From Mariniflexile litorale (GTDB taxonomy: Bacteria > Bacteroidota > Bacteroidia > Flavobacteriales > Flavobacteriaceae): a DNA stretch of 64,000 bases. Within the stretch, counting starts at the first letter, position 1. Each line of letters begins with the position of its first letter. A program made the translations under genes and the position numbers. Positions 55,034 to 62,669 of this stretch are shown one piece after another. Location of the stretch: NCBI RefSeq assembly GCF_031128465.2, contig NZ_CP155618.1, positions 3,958,501 through 4,022,500 on the forward strand, in the 5' to 3' direction. The notes below the pieces were generated by a model. The model ran no database searches. It had not been told where the DNA came from and was given only the letters and a program-made list of their open reading frames with translations.

Positions 55034-55795
55034 TTAAATTGTTATTTGTAAACCATCGTAAGCTAAAAATACATTTTTTGGAAGTAATTTTTCAACGTCA
55101 TCATGAAAGCCTAACATATGACTAATATGTGTTAGGTAAGCCTTTTCTGGTTTTACTTTATTAATAAATTGAAGCGCTTCTTCTAAGTTAAAATGCGATT
55201 GATGTGGTTCTATTCTTAAAGCATTAACTACAAGCACTTTTACATTTTTTATTTTTTCAATTTCTTTTTCTTTCACCGTTTTCATATCGGTTAAATACGC
55301 AAAGTCTTTAAATTTAAAACCAAAAACCTGTAATGTGTCATGTTTACCATTTACAGGAATTACTTCTAAATTATTTAAAATAAAAGGTTTGTTTTTTATT
55401 CGATTGGTAATAACGGAAGGCGCTCCTGGATATTTGTTTTTTGTAGTAAATATATAATCGAATCGTATTTTTAGCGATTTCAAAACCCGTTTGTGTGCAT
55501 AAATAGAAATATCGCCTTGTTTGAAATAAAAAGGACGAATGTCGTCTAAACCCGAGGTATGATCGGAATGTTCGTGGGTGTATAAAACACCATCTACCTT
55601 AGTACACCCAGCACGTAACATTTGATACCTAAAATCCGGTCCGCAATCTACCACATAGGTAAACTCATCCCATTCTACCAATACTGAAACACGTAAACGT
55701 TTATCCTTTTTGTTATTGCTTAAACAAACAGGATGCGTACTTCCTATTATGGGAATACCTTGCGAAGTTCCAGTACCTAAAAATGTTATTTTCAA
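55034..55795 (-). CDS. MBL-fold metal-dependent hydrolase (PhnP-like)
   Basis: 253-aa cytosolic beta-lactamase-fold protein. It starts KITFLGTGTSQGIPIIGS, with metal ligands in YTHEHSDHTSGLDDIRP (HxHxDH), NGKHDTLQVFGFK and AYLTHISHMLGFH near the C-terminus. The GTGTSQGIPxxGC-type start is typical of the PhnP/RNase Z-like branch, a phosphodiesterase fold; the actual substrate in Bacteroidota is unknown. It is first of two genes on its strand. Confidence 0.88.
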   Translation of the reverse strand: MKITFLGTGTSQGIPIIGSTHPVCLSNNKKDKRLRVSVLVEWDEFTYVVDCGPDFRYQMLRAGCTKVDGVLYTHEHSDHTSGLDDIRPFYFKQGDISIYAHKRVLKSLKIRFDYIFTTKNKYPGAPSVITNRIKNKPFILNNLEVIPVNGKHDTLQVFGFKFKDFAYLTDMKTVKEKEIEKIKNVKVLVVNALRIEPHQSHFNLEEALQFINKVKPEKAYLTHISHMLGFHDDVEKLLPKNVFLAYDGLQITI

Positions 55796-56014
55796 AAAAT
55801 TAATATTTACTATTCTTTTAGTTTATTTTCACCTAATCGCTTGTTTTTAAAATTTTTTTTTAGTGAAAACAACCATACTTACAATAATCAATAATTTATT
55901 ATGAACAATTTTATAGAAACAAAAAAATAATTGAGTCATTTTACATGTTCCTTAAAAGGATTCATATCTACCAACAAAATTAGAGTTATTTTTTTATTTG
56001 CTTCTATTATTTGA

Positions 56015-56022
56015 TACCTTTG
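56015..56022 (+). promoter_or_regulatory. candidate -7 element of the 490-aa conserved gene
   Basis: TACCTTTG, perfect TAnnTTTG, 31 bp before the ATG at 56054, with TTG at 55998-56000 as a somewhat close -33. It lies in the 258-bp AT-rich gap 55796-56053, in which no gene is seen. Confidence 0.45.
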
Positions 56023-56053
56023 TTTACATAATTAAAGTAACCCAAACCGTAAC

Positions 56054-57526
56054 ATGGAAATTACCTTAAAGGGAGATAGAGAATTTGAAGAAATTCCATC
56101 ATTAAAAACCAAAGCCCTCCGCATTAACCTAAATGAAAACATTTACGGTACGTTTGCCGAAATTGGAGCAGGACAAGAAACAAGTCGGCATTTCTTTAGA
56201 GCTGGTGGTGCCTCTGGCACTATAGCGAAAGCAATGTCTGCTTATGACAAGGCTTTTAGTGATGCTATTTATGGAGCGGAAGATGATGGTCGCTATGTTA
56301 CAGAACCTCGTTTAAGAAAAATGCTTAACCACGAGATTGATCTTATTGAGAAACGCCTTTCTAGAAAAGATTACCCTAACAAAATGTTTTTCTCTTTTGC
56401 TAATACGGTTACTACCATCGATTTTGCAAAACAGTTTAAAGGTCATGGCTGGATTGGTATCAAATACCAAATAGAACCAAACCAAGAATATAATGACATT
56501 ATTTTGCACATCCGTTTTAAAGAAACTGATGGAAGGCTTCAACAAGAAACACTGGGCGTAATTGGCACTAACTTAATTTATGGTGCTTTTTATAAATACA
56601 ATGAGCCCAAAAAATTACTTCGTTATTTATATGACCATTTAGATAAAGATCAGTTAGAAATTGACACTGTTAATTTTTCTGGACCTTTATTCAAGAATGT
56701 TGATAACCGGTTAATGAGTTTACAATTGGTTAAAAATAACATGACCGATGCGGTTATGTTTGGTCCAGATGGTAAAAACGTATTACCTGCTCGTATATTT
56801 TATAAAAAAAATATTTTAGCTTTTAGAGGTAGCTTTAGACCTGTAACACAAGTAAACATGGATATGTATGAAAACGCATATAAAATGTTTATTGCAGAAA
56901 AAAAAGTAGACCCCGACAACACCGAAGTTGTGTTTGAAATAACTCTTTCTAACTTACGAGCAGAAGGTGAAATAGACGAACAAGATTTCATGGACAGAGC
57001 AGATTTGTTATGCTCTCTAGGACACTCTGTTATGATATCCAACTTCCAGGAATACTATAAGGTTGTTGAGTACTTTTCTAATTACTCAAAAGCCAGAATG
57101 GGTCTTGCTATGGGTGTCAATAATTTGGTAGATATTTTTGATGAAAAATATTACCGTCACTTAAGCGGAGGTATTTTAGAGGCTTTTGGGAAGTTATTCT
57201 TTAAAGATTTGAAAGTTTACTTATACCCTATGATAGATGTTGAGACAGGTGAATTAATAAACAGTGAAAACCTAAAAGTTTATCCGCGTATGAAAGAATT
57301 GTATAAATTCTTTAAATACAACGGAAAAGTTATTGATATTAAAGATTTCGACACCAAATGTTTAACCATATTCTCAAGGGAAATTTTAAACCAAATTAGT
57401 AACGGTGAAAGAGGATGGGAAAATATGTTGCCTGAAGGTGTTGCCGATTTAATTAAAGATTACCGTATGTTTGGCTATACAAGGAAGCCCTTGGTATTAC
57501 CTAAACGAAAGAAATACACCAAATAA
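56054..57526 (+). CDS. conserved 490-aa protein of unknown function
   Basis: Soluble, without signal peptide or TM helix. Landmarks are LNENIYGTFAEIGAGQETSR, FFRAGGASGTIAKAMSAYDK, VTTIDFAKQFKGHGWIGIKY and SNFQEYYKVVEYFSNYSKAR. From memory, orthologues are widespread in Bacteroidota, and also elsewhere, and carry misleading labels (TonB-dependent receptor, nicotinate-nucleotide adenylyltransferase). Neither a beta-barrel nor an HxGH nucleotidyltransferase motif is visible. The strong promoter-like element and clean terminator suggest a well-expressed single-gene unit. Confidence 0.85.
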   Translation: MEITLKGDREFEEIPSLKTKALRINLNENIYGTFAEIGAGQETSRHFFRAGGASGTIAKAMSAYDKAFSDAIYGAEDDGRYVTEPRLRKMLNHEIDLIEKRLSRKDYPNKMFFSFANTVTTIDFAKQFKGHGWIGIKYQIEPNQEYNDIILHIRFKETDGRLQQETLGVIGTNLIYGAFYKYNEPKKLLRYLYDHLDKDQLEIDTVNFSGPLFKNVDNRLMSLQLVKNNMTDAVMFGPDGKNVLPARIFYKKNILAFRGSFRPVTQVNMDMYENAYKMFIAEKKVDPDNTEVVFEITLSNLRAEGEIDEQDFMDRADLLCSLGHSVMISNFQEYYKVVEYFSNYSKARMGLAMGVNNLVDIFDEKYYRHLSGGILEAFGKLFFKDLKVYLYPMIDVETGELINSENLKVYPRMKELYKFFKYNGKVIDIKDFDTKCLTIFSREILNQISNGERGWENMLPEGVADLIKDYRMFGYTRKPLVLPKRKKYTK

Positions 57527-57532
57527 AATTAT

Positions 57533-57568
57533 AAATCCTTCTTAACAAATTTAAGAAGGATTTTTTTT
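57533..57568 (+). terminator. intrinsic terminator of the 490-aa gene
   Basis: 13-bp stem (57533-57545 and 57551-57563), loop CAAAT, core TCCTTCTTAA/TTAAGAAGGA, followed by a run of T. It begins 6 bp after the stop and reaches the end of the convergent bcp gene, which it may also serve. Confidence 0.9.
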
Positions 57569-58019
57569 ACCCTATTATTTGAGAGGCATGTATTTTTGCT
57601 TTTACTGCATCTATAACGCGCTCTACTACACCAGCTTCATCAATTATAAATGTTTTACGATGAATGCCATCAAAGGTACGACCCATAAATTTTTTCGGCC
57701 CCCACACTCCAAACGCTTGAATCATCACTTTATCTGTATCCGCTATTAAAGGATATTGAAAATCATGTTTCTTTTTAAAGTTTGATTGCTTTTTCTGAGT
57801 ATCTGCACTAACTCCTAATATTTCATAACCGGCCTCCGCTAATTCTTTATAATGATCTCTTAAATTACAAGCTTCGATAGTACACGTTGGTGTACTTGCT
57901 GCTGGATAAAAGAATACGACTAACTTTTTTCCTTTATAATCAGATAATTTTATAATGTTTCCTTGTTCATCAAATACTTCAAAATTTGGTACTTGGTCTC
58001 CTTGCTTTAATGTGTTCAT
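57567..58019 (-). CDS. bcp: thiol peroxidase, BCP/PrxQ-type peroxiredoxin
   Basis: 150 aa from ATG 58019 (MNTLKQGDQVPNFEVFD). Upstream in-frame codons to 58058 would overlap the nth start and lack family likeness. Thioredoxin-fold peroxiredoxin with peroxidatic and resolving cysteines five residues apart in ASTPTCTIEACNLRDHYKEL, preceded by VVFFYPAAST, and with AFGVWGPKKFMGRTFDGIHR and a distal arginine. It reduces peroxides with thioredoxin in the cytosol. It is divergent from nth with only 32 bp between the starts. Confidence 0.94.
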   Translation of the reverse strand: MNTLKQGDQVPNFEVFDEQGNIIKLSDYKGKKLVVFFYPAASTPTCTIEACNLRDHYKELAEAGYEILGVSADTQKKQSNFKKKHDFQYPLIADTDKVMIQAFGVWGPKKFMGRTFDGIHRKTFIIDEAGVVERVIDAVKAKIHASQIIG

Positions 58020-58024
58020 AATGT

Positions 58025-58047
58025 TAACTTTGATTTTAACAAAAATA
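58025..58047. promoter_or_regulatory. overlapping divergent promoter elements, bcp/nth
   Basis: In the 32 bp between starts: TAACTTTG on + (58025-58032, toward nth) and TATTTTTG on - (58047-58040, toward bcp), both perfect TAnnTTTG. Each -33 region would lie in or near the other gene's start, so the two promoters may compete. Confidence 0.45.
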
Positions 58048-58051
58048 CAAC

Positions 58052-58717
58052 ATGACAAAGGAAAACAAGGTTAAATTTGTAATAAAAACACTCCAAGAAT
58101 TATATCCAACCATCCCCATTCCATTGGACCATAAAGATCCATATACGCTATTAATAGCTGTTTTAATGTCTGCACAAAGTACAGACGTTCGTGTAAATCA
58201 AATAACGCCTTTATTATTTGAGAAAGCTGATAATCCATACGATATGGTTAAGCTTTCAGTTGAAGAAATTCGAGAAATCATAAAACCAGTCGGACTATCC
58301 CCCATGAAAAGCAAAGGCATTCACGGGCTTTCACAAATTTTAATTGAAAAGTATAACGGCGAAGTGCCTCAAAGTTTCGAAGCTTTAGAAACTTTCCCAG
58401 CCGTGGGACACAAAACAGCCAGTGTAGTCATGTCGCAAGCGTTTGGTGTACCCGCTTTTCCTGTAGACACCCACATACATAGGCTTATGTATCGATGGAA
58501 TTTAAGTAACGGAAAAAATGTGATGCAGACTGAAAAAGATGCCAAACGATTATTTCCTGAAGAACTTTGGAACGATTTGCATCTTCAAATTATTTGGTAT
58601 GGGCGCCAATATTCTCCAGCAAGAGGCTGGGATTTAGAAAAAGACATCATTACAAAAACCATTGGTAGACAATCGGTAATTAATTCCCACCCGCAATCTT
58701 TACTCAACAGGAAGTAA
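58052..58717 (+). CDS. nth: endonuclease III-type DNA glycosylase lacking iron-sulphur cysteines
   Basis: 221-aa base-excision-repair glycosylase/AP lyase. The HhH motif is LETFPAVGHKTASVVMSQAF with the catalytic Lys in GHKTA, and the catalytic Asp is in AFPVDTHIHRLMYR. Upstream ALLIAVLMSAQST-type helix B reads LLIAVLMSAQSTDVRVNQIT. The C-terminal region that in E. coli carries four cysteines for a 4Fe-4S cluster reads YGRQYSPARGWDLEKDIITK, without any cysteine. So it is a cluster-less variant, probably still active. Start at 58052, 32 bp from bcp. Confidence 0.92.
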   Translation: MTKENKVKFVIKTLQELYPTIPIPLDHKDPYTLLIAVLMSAQSTDVRVNQITPLLFEKADNPYDMVKLSVEEIREIIKPVGLSPMKSKGIHGLSQILIEKYNGEVPQSFEALETFPAVGHKTASVVMSQAFGVPAFPVDTHIHRLMYRWNLSNGKNVMQTEKDAKRLFPEELWNDLHLQIIWYGRQYSPARGWDLEKDIITKTIGRQSVINSHPQSLLNRK

Positions 58718-58765
58718 ACAATAACTAATTCTTTTCTTTTGTAAAAAGTAAAGAATATAAAATTA

Positions 58766-58798
58766 AAAAGCCCTAATTAATTAACAATTAGGGCTTTT
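58766..58798. terminator. intrinsic terminator after nth
   Basis: 13-bp perfect stem (58766-58778 and 58786-58798), loop AATTAAC, core AAAAGCCCTAATT/AATTAGGGCTTTT. It sits between nth and the convergent small gene and can serve both strands. Confidence 0.9.
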
Positions 58799-58804
58799 CA
58801 CCAC

Positions 58805-58951
58805 TCAGTTTAAAAGCGCTTCAAACTTGATTTTATTACAACTTATAACACTTAAAGCTTTGGAGTAATTTAAAATAAAATTAACCGTTTCTTGTCTCGG
58901 TTCACGTTCGTTCAATTTTTTAATAGAATTTTCAGAGTAAAGTTTTGCCAT
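58805..58951 (-). CDS. 48-aa conserved small protein downstream of a sigma factor gene
   Basis: Short frame: MAKLYSENSIKKLNEREPRQ, ETVNFILNYSKALSVI, CNKIKFEALLN. It ends at TGA 7 nt before the terminator and starts 57 bp after the sigma factor stop, on the same strand. From memory, similar 45-50-aa proteins with KLYxExxIKxLxxxxPRxETxxFxLxYSKAL follow this sigma gene in other flavobacteria. Conserved charge pattern and position support a real gene; function unknown. Confidence 0.6.
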   Translation of the reverse strand: MAKLYSENSIKKLNEREPRQETVNFILNYSKALSVISCNKIKFEALLN

Positions 58952-59008
58952 TTTAATAATTTAAGGTTTAATTTAAGTTATTAACGTGGTTAATCTTACT
59001 TTATTGTA

Positions 59009-59593
59009 CTAATTAGTTAAAATTATATTATGCTTCTCAATAATTTTTCTAAGATTAATTAATGCATAACGCATTCGCCCTAGTGCAGTATTAATACTTA
59101 CACCTGTTTTATCTGAAATCTCTTTAAAACTTAAGTCTTCATAGATGCGCATCAACAACACTTCTTTTTGGTCTTCTGGAAGCTCCTCAACCAAACGTCT
59201 TACATCGGTTTCTACTTGTTCTTTTATAAGACTATTTTCGGCATTTAAACTCGTGTCGCTTAACACAGAAAAAATATTAAACTCATCGGTATTGGCAAAT
59301 TTGGGCATTCTATTATTCTTTCTAAAAAAGTCAATCACCAAGTTATGAGAAATACGCATTACCCACGGCAAAAATTTACCTTCTTCATTGTAAGCACCTC
59401 TTTTAAGGGTACGAATTACTTTAATAAAAGTGTCCTGAAAAATATCTTCAGCTACATCTCTATCATATACTTTCGAATAAATAAAACTGTAAATTTTTTG
59501 TTTATGCCTGTTAATAAGAATTTCTAAAGCACTTTCGTCGCCTTTAATATACCTACTCACTAGGGCTGAATCTTGTATAAGTTCGTGTTGCAT
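59009..59593 (-). CDS. RNA polymerase sigma factor, sigma-70/ECF type
   Basis: 194 aa from ATG 59593 (MQHELIQDSALVSRYIKGDE). An upstream in-frame ATG at 59611 adds six residues of no likeness. Region 2 is ALEILINRHKQKIYSFIYSK with YDRDVAEDIFQDTFIKVIRT, and region 4 is EVLLMRIYEDLSFKEISDKT with SINTALGRMRYALINLR. No regions 1 or 3, so an ECF-type factor. No anti-sigma gene is adjacent; instead a 48-aa protein follows. It is divergent from uvrA across a 236-bp gap. Confidence 0.93.
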   Translation of the reverse strand: MQHELIQDSALVSRYIKGDESALEILINRHKQKIYSFIYSKVYDRDVAEDIFQDTFIKVIRTLKRGAYNEEGKFLPWVMRISHNLVIDFFRKNNRMPKFANTDEFNIFSVLSDTSLNAENSLIKEQVETDVRRLVEELPEDQKEVLLMRIYEDLSFKEISDKTGVSINTALGRMRYALINLRKIIEKHNIILTN

Positions 59594-59798
59594 AATTATT
59601 ACTTTTAGCACAAAGATTTAGTTTCTTTGCTTGGGGTTATTTGTTTAAAAGTAATATTCTGCTATAGGCGAGAGTTATTTAAAGTATTGATTGATAGAGT
59701 CAAATATAACAACAATCATTCCAGAAAAACAAGATTTTATCCGTTTTTTTAACTTTTATTTAAAGTATTAGGCATTTTTTAGCTTGCTATACTTATAG

Positions 59799-59806
59799 TA
59801 TCTTTG
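59799..59806 (+). promoter_or_regulatory. candidate -7 element of uvrA
   Basis: TATCTTTG, perfect TAnnTTTG, 23 bp before the ATG at 59830. TTG at 59784-59786 is the nearest -33 candidate with a short spacer. The gap 59594-59829 shows no gene. Confidence 0.45.
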
Positions 59807-59829
59807 CGAAATTATTCCTTTAAAAGCAT

Positions 59830-62613
59830 ATGAGCATTAATATTTCTGAAGTAAACCCAAAAGAAAATATCATAATTAAAGGTGCAAAATTGCACAATTT
59901 AAAAAATATTGATGTAGTGATCCCAAGAAATAAACTGGTGGTTATTACAGGTTTATCGGGTTCTGGGAAATCCAGTTTAGCATTCGACACTTTATATGCT
60001 GAAGGTCAAAGACGGTATGTAGAAAGTTTATCGAGTTATGCACGACAGTTTTTAGGCCGATTAAACAAACCTAAAGTAGATTATATTAAAGGTATTGCGC
60101 CAGCCATAGCTATTGAGCAGAAAGTGAATTCTACCAATCCGCGTTCTACGGTTGGTACCACTACTGAAATTTACGACTATTTAAAATTATTATTTGCCAG
60201 AATTGGAAAAACCTATTCGCCTGTTTCGGGTGTGGAAGTAAAAAAAGAAACGGTTTCGGACGTTTTATCCTATTTAAAGACATTTAATGAAGGTGAAAAA
60301 CTCCTCCTCCTTGCTCCTATTCATTTAGAAGAAGGTCGTACTATGGAAGACAAACTTAAAGTTTTACACCAACAAGGTTATGCCAGAATTAAAGTAAATA
60401 AAGAGGTTGTTAGAATTGATGAGATGAGTACTTTTAATAAAAAGGACCGCATTTTATTAGTTGTAGATCGTATTATTTATAAAGATGAAGAAGATTTTCA
60501 AAACAGACTTGCAGATGCTATTCAAACAGCCTTTTTTGAAGGTAAAGGTGAATGTATTATTGAAACCTTAGCGGATAGCAAACAACGTTTATTTAGTAAT
60601 AAATTTGAAACGGATGGTATTGTCTTTTTAGAACCAAACGTACATTTATTCAGTTTTAACAACCCGTATGGTGCCTGCCCAAAATGTGAAGGCTACGGTG
60701 ATATTATTGGGATTGATGAAGATTTAGTAATTCCAAACACTGGACTTTCAGTGTACGAAAATGCTATTTTTTCTTGGCGAGGTGAAAGCATGAGTTGGTA
60801 CCGAGATCAATTGGTTAACAACTCACATAAATTCGATTTCCCCATACATAAGCCTTATTTTGAATTAACTGATACCCAAAAGCAACTTATTTGGGATGGA
60901 AATAAACATTTTGAAGGGTTAAATTCATTCTTTTCGGAATTAGAGTCCAAAGCCTATAAAATTCAAAACCGTGTCATGCTGTCGCGCTATCGCGGAAAAA
61001 CCAAATGTAAAGCATGTCATGGCAAGCGCTTACGCATCGAAGCCAATTACGTTAAAATTGGCGGAGCAACTATTACCGATTTAGTTGAAATGCCTTTGAA
61101 TAAATTGGCAAGCTTCTTCAATCAATTAGAACTAAACGATTATGATACTCAAATAGCGCATAGATTATTAAAAGAAATTAACAATCGATTGGCGTTTCTT
61201 GCCAATGTGGGCTTAGATTATTTAACATTGAATAGAAAATCAAACACCTTATCTGGTGGTGAAAGTCAACGTATAAACCTTGCAACTTCTTTAGGCAGTA
61301 GTTTAGTAGGTTCTATGTATATTTTAGATGAACCAAGTATCGGTTTACATCCCAAAGATACGGAGCGTTTAATAGTTGTTCTAAAACAATTACGCGATTT
61401 AGGAAACACAGTTATTGTAGTTGAACACGATGAAGATATTATGAAAGCTGCCGACAATATTATAGATATTGGTCCTGAAGCAGGGACTTTTGGAGGTCAT
61501 GTGGTGGCTTGCGGTTCGTATAACGACATACTGGCCTCAAGCTCTTTAACAGCACAGTATTTAAATGAAACTTTAAAGATTGAAGTTCCAAAAACCCGAA
61601 GAACCTCAAAATACTATGTAGATATTATTGGTGCTCGCGAAAATAACTTAAAAAACATCGATGTCCGTTTTCCTTTAGAAATGCTCACGGTTATTACCGG
61701 TGTTTCTGGTAGTGGAAAAAGTACTCTGGTTAAAAAAATATTGTTCCCAGCACTTCAAAAAAAACTTACTGATTTTTCTGATAAACCAGGTCAATTTACA
61801 GCTTTAGAAGGTCATTTTAGCAATATAAAACATATTGAATTTGTAGACCAAAACCCTATTGGAAGGTCGTCACGTTCCAACCCGGTTACATATATTAAAG
61901 CTTATGATGATATTCGAGCATTGTTTTCAAATCAAAAATTAAGCAAACTCCGAAACTACCAAGCAAAGCATTTTTCTTTTAATGTAGATGGCGGACGCTG
62001 TGATACTTGTAAAGGTGAAGGTGAAGTAACCATTGAAATGCAATTTATGGCAGATGTTCATCTAGAATGCGAAACCTGTAAAGGAAAACGCTTTAAAAAA
62101 GAAGTGCTAGAAGTTACATTTGCCAATAAAAACATTGATGATATCTTAAACCTAACCATAGATGATGCTATTACTTTTTTTGAAGGAAATGAGCAAACTA
62201 AAATTAAAAACAAATTACAACCTTTACAAGATGTTGGATTGGGTTATGTTACTTTAGGGCAAAGCTCGTCTACACTTTCTGGAGGCGAAGCTCAGCGTAT
62301 TAAATTAGCTTCCTTTTTGGGAAAAGGTACAAATAAAGACAAAGCGCTTTTTATTTTTGACGAACCTACAACAGGCTTGCATTTTCATGATATTCAAAAA
62401 CTTCTAAAATCTTTTAATGCGCTTATTGAAAAAGGGCATTCTATTATTGTTGTAGAACACAATATAGATCTTATTAAATGCGCCGATTATATTATCGATT
62501 TAGGTCCGAATGGTGGTGAAACTGGTGGAAATCTGGTTGCCACAGGAACGCCAGAAGCTATAGTAAAAGTTAAAGCTTCAGAAATTGGTAGTTATTTGGC
62601 AGACAAATTATAA
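59830..62613 (+). CDS. uvrA: excinuclease ABC subunit A
   Basis: DNA-damage-recognition ATPase of nucleotide excision repair. The 927-aa protein has the full two-ABC layout: Walker A1 ITGLSGSGKSSLAFDTLYAE (about 40), zinc-ligand pairs CPKCEGYGD and CKACHGKRL, signature LSGGESQRINLA with Walker B YILDEPSIGLHP. The second half has Walker A2 VSGSGKSTLVKKILFP, zinc module CDTCKGEGEV and CETCKGKRF, signature LSGGEAQRIKLA and FIFDEPTTGLHF. Length matches bacterial UvrA (about 940). Single-gene unit with its own promoter-like element and terminator hairpin. Confidence 0.98.
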   Translation: MSINISEVNPKENIIIKGAKLHNLKNIDVVIPRNKLVVITGLSGSGKSSLAFDTLYAEGQRRYVESLSSYARQFLGRLNKPKVDYIKGIAPAIAIEQKVNSTNPRSTVGTTTEIYDYLKLLFARIGKTYSPVSGVEVKKETVSDVLSYLKTFNEGEKLLLLAPIHLEEGRTMEDKLKVLHQQGYARIKVNKEVVRIDEMSTFNKKDRILLVVDRIIYKDEEDFQNRLADAIQTAFFEGKGECIIETLADSKQRLFSNKFETDGIVFLEPNVHLFSFNNPYGACPKCEGYGDIIGIDEDLVIPNTGLSVYENAIFSWRGESMSWYRDQLVNNSHKFDFPIHKPYFELTDTQKQLIWDGNKHFEGLNSFFSELESKAYKIQNRVMLSRYRGKTKCKACHGKRLRIEANYVKIGGATITDLVEMPLNKLASFFNQLELNDYDTQIAHRLLKEINNRLAFLANVGLDYLTLNRKSNTLSGGESQRINLATSLGSSLVGSMYILDEPSIGLHPKDTERLIVVLKQLRDLGNTVIVVEHDEDIMKAADNIIDIGPEAGTFGGHVVACGSYNDILASSSLTAQYLNETLKIEVPKTRRTSKYYVDIIGARENNLKNIDVRFPLEMLTVITGVSGSGKSTLVKKILFPALQKKLTDFSDKPGQFTALEGHFSNIKHIEFVDQNPIGRSSRSNPVTYIKAYDDIRALFSNQKLSKLRNYQAKHFSFNVDGGRCDTCKGEGEVTIEMQFMADVHLECETCKGKRFKKEVLEVTFANKNIDDILNLTIDDAITFFEGNEQTKIKNKLQPLQDVGLGYVTLGQSSSTLSGGEAQRIKLASFLGKGTNKDKALFIFDEPTTGLHFHDIQKLLKSFNALIEKGHSIIVVEHNIDLIKCADYIIDLGPNGGETGGNLVATGTPEAIVKVKASEIGSYLADKL

Positions 62614-62626
62614 CATCAGTATTTAT

Positions 62627-62662
62627 AAGGCATAAATGTTAGTTAACTAAGATTTATGCCTT
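62627..62662. terminator. hairpin between uvrA and menD
   Basis: 11-bp perfect stem AAGGCATAAAT/ATTTATGCCTT (62627-62637 and 62652-62662) with a 14-nt loop, between convergent genes. The T-tract is weak, so termination efficiency is uncertain. Confidence 0.7.
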
Positions 62663-62669
62663 GTAAAAC

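Noticed and set aside
56054-57526. TonB-dependent receptor or nucleotide adenylyltransferase
   Set aside because: No signal peptide, plug or barrel pattern and no HxGH motif.
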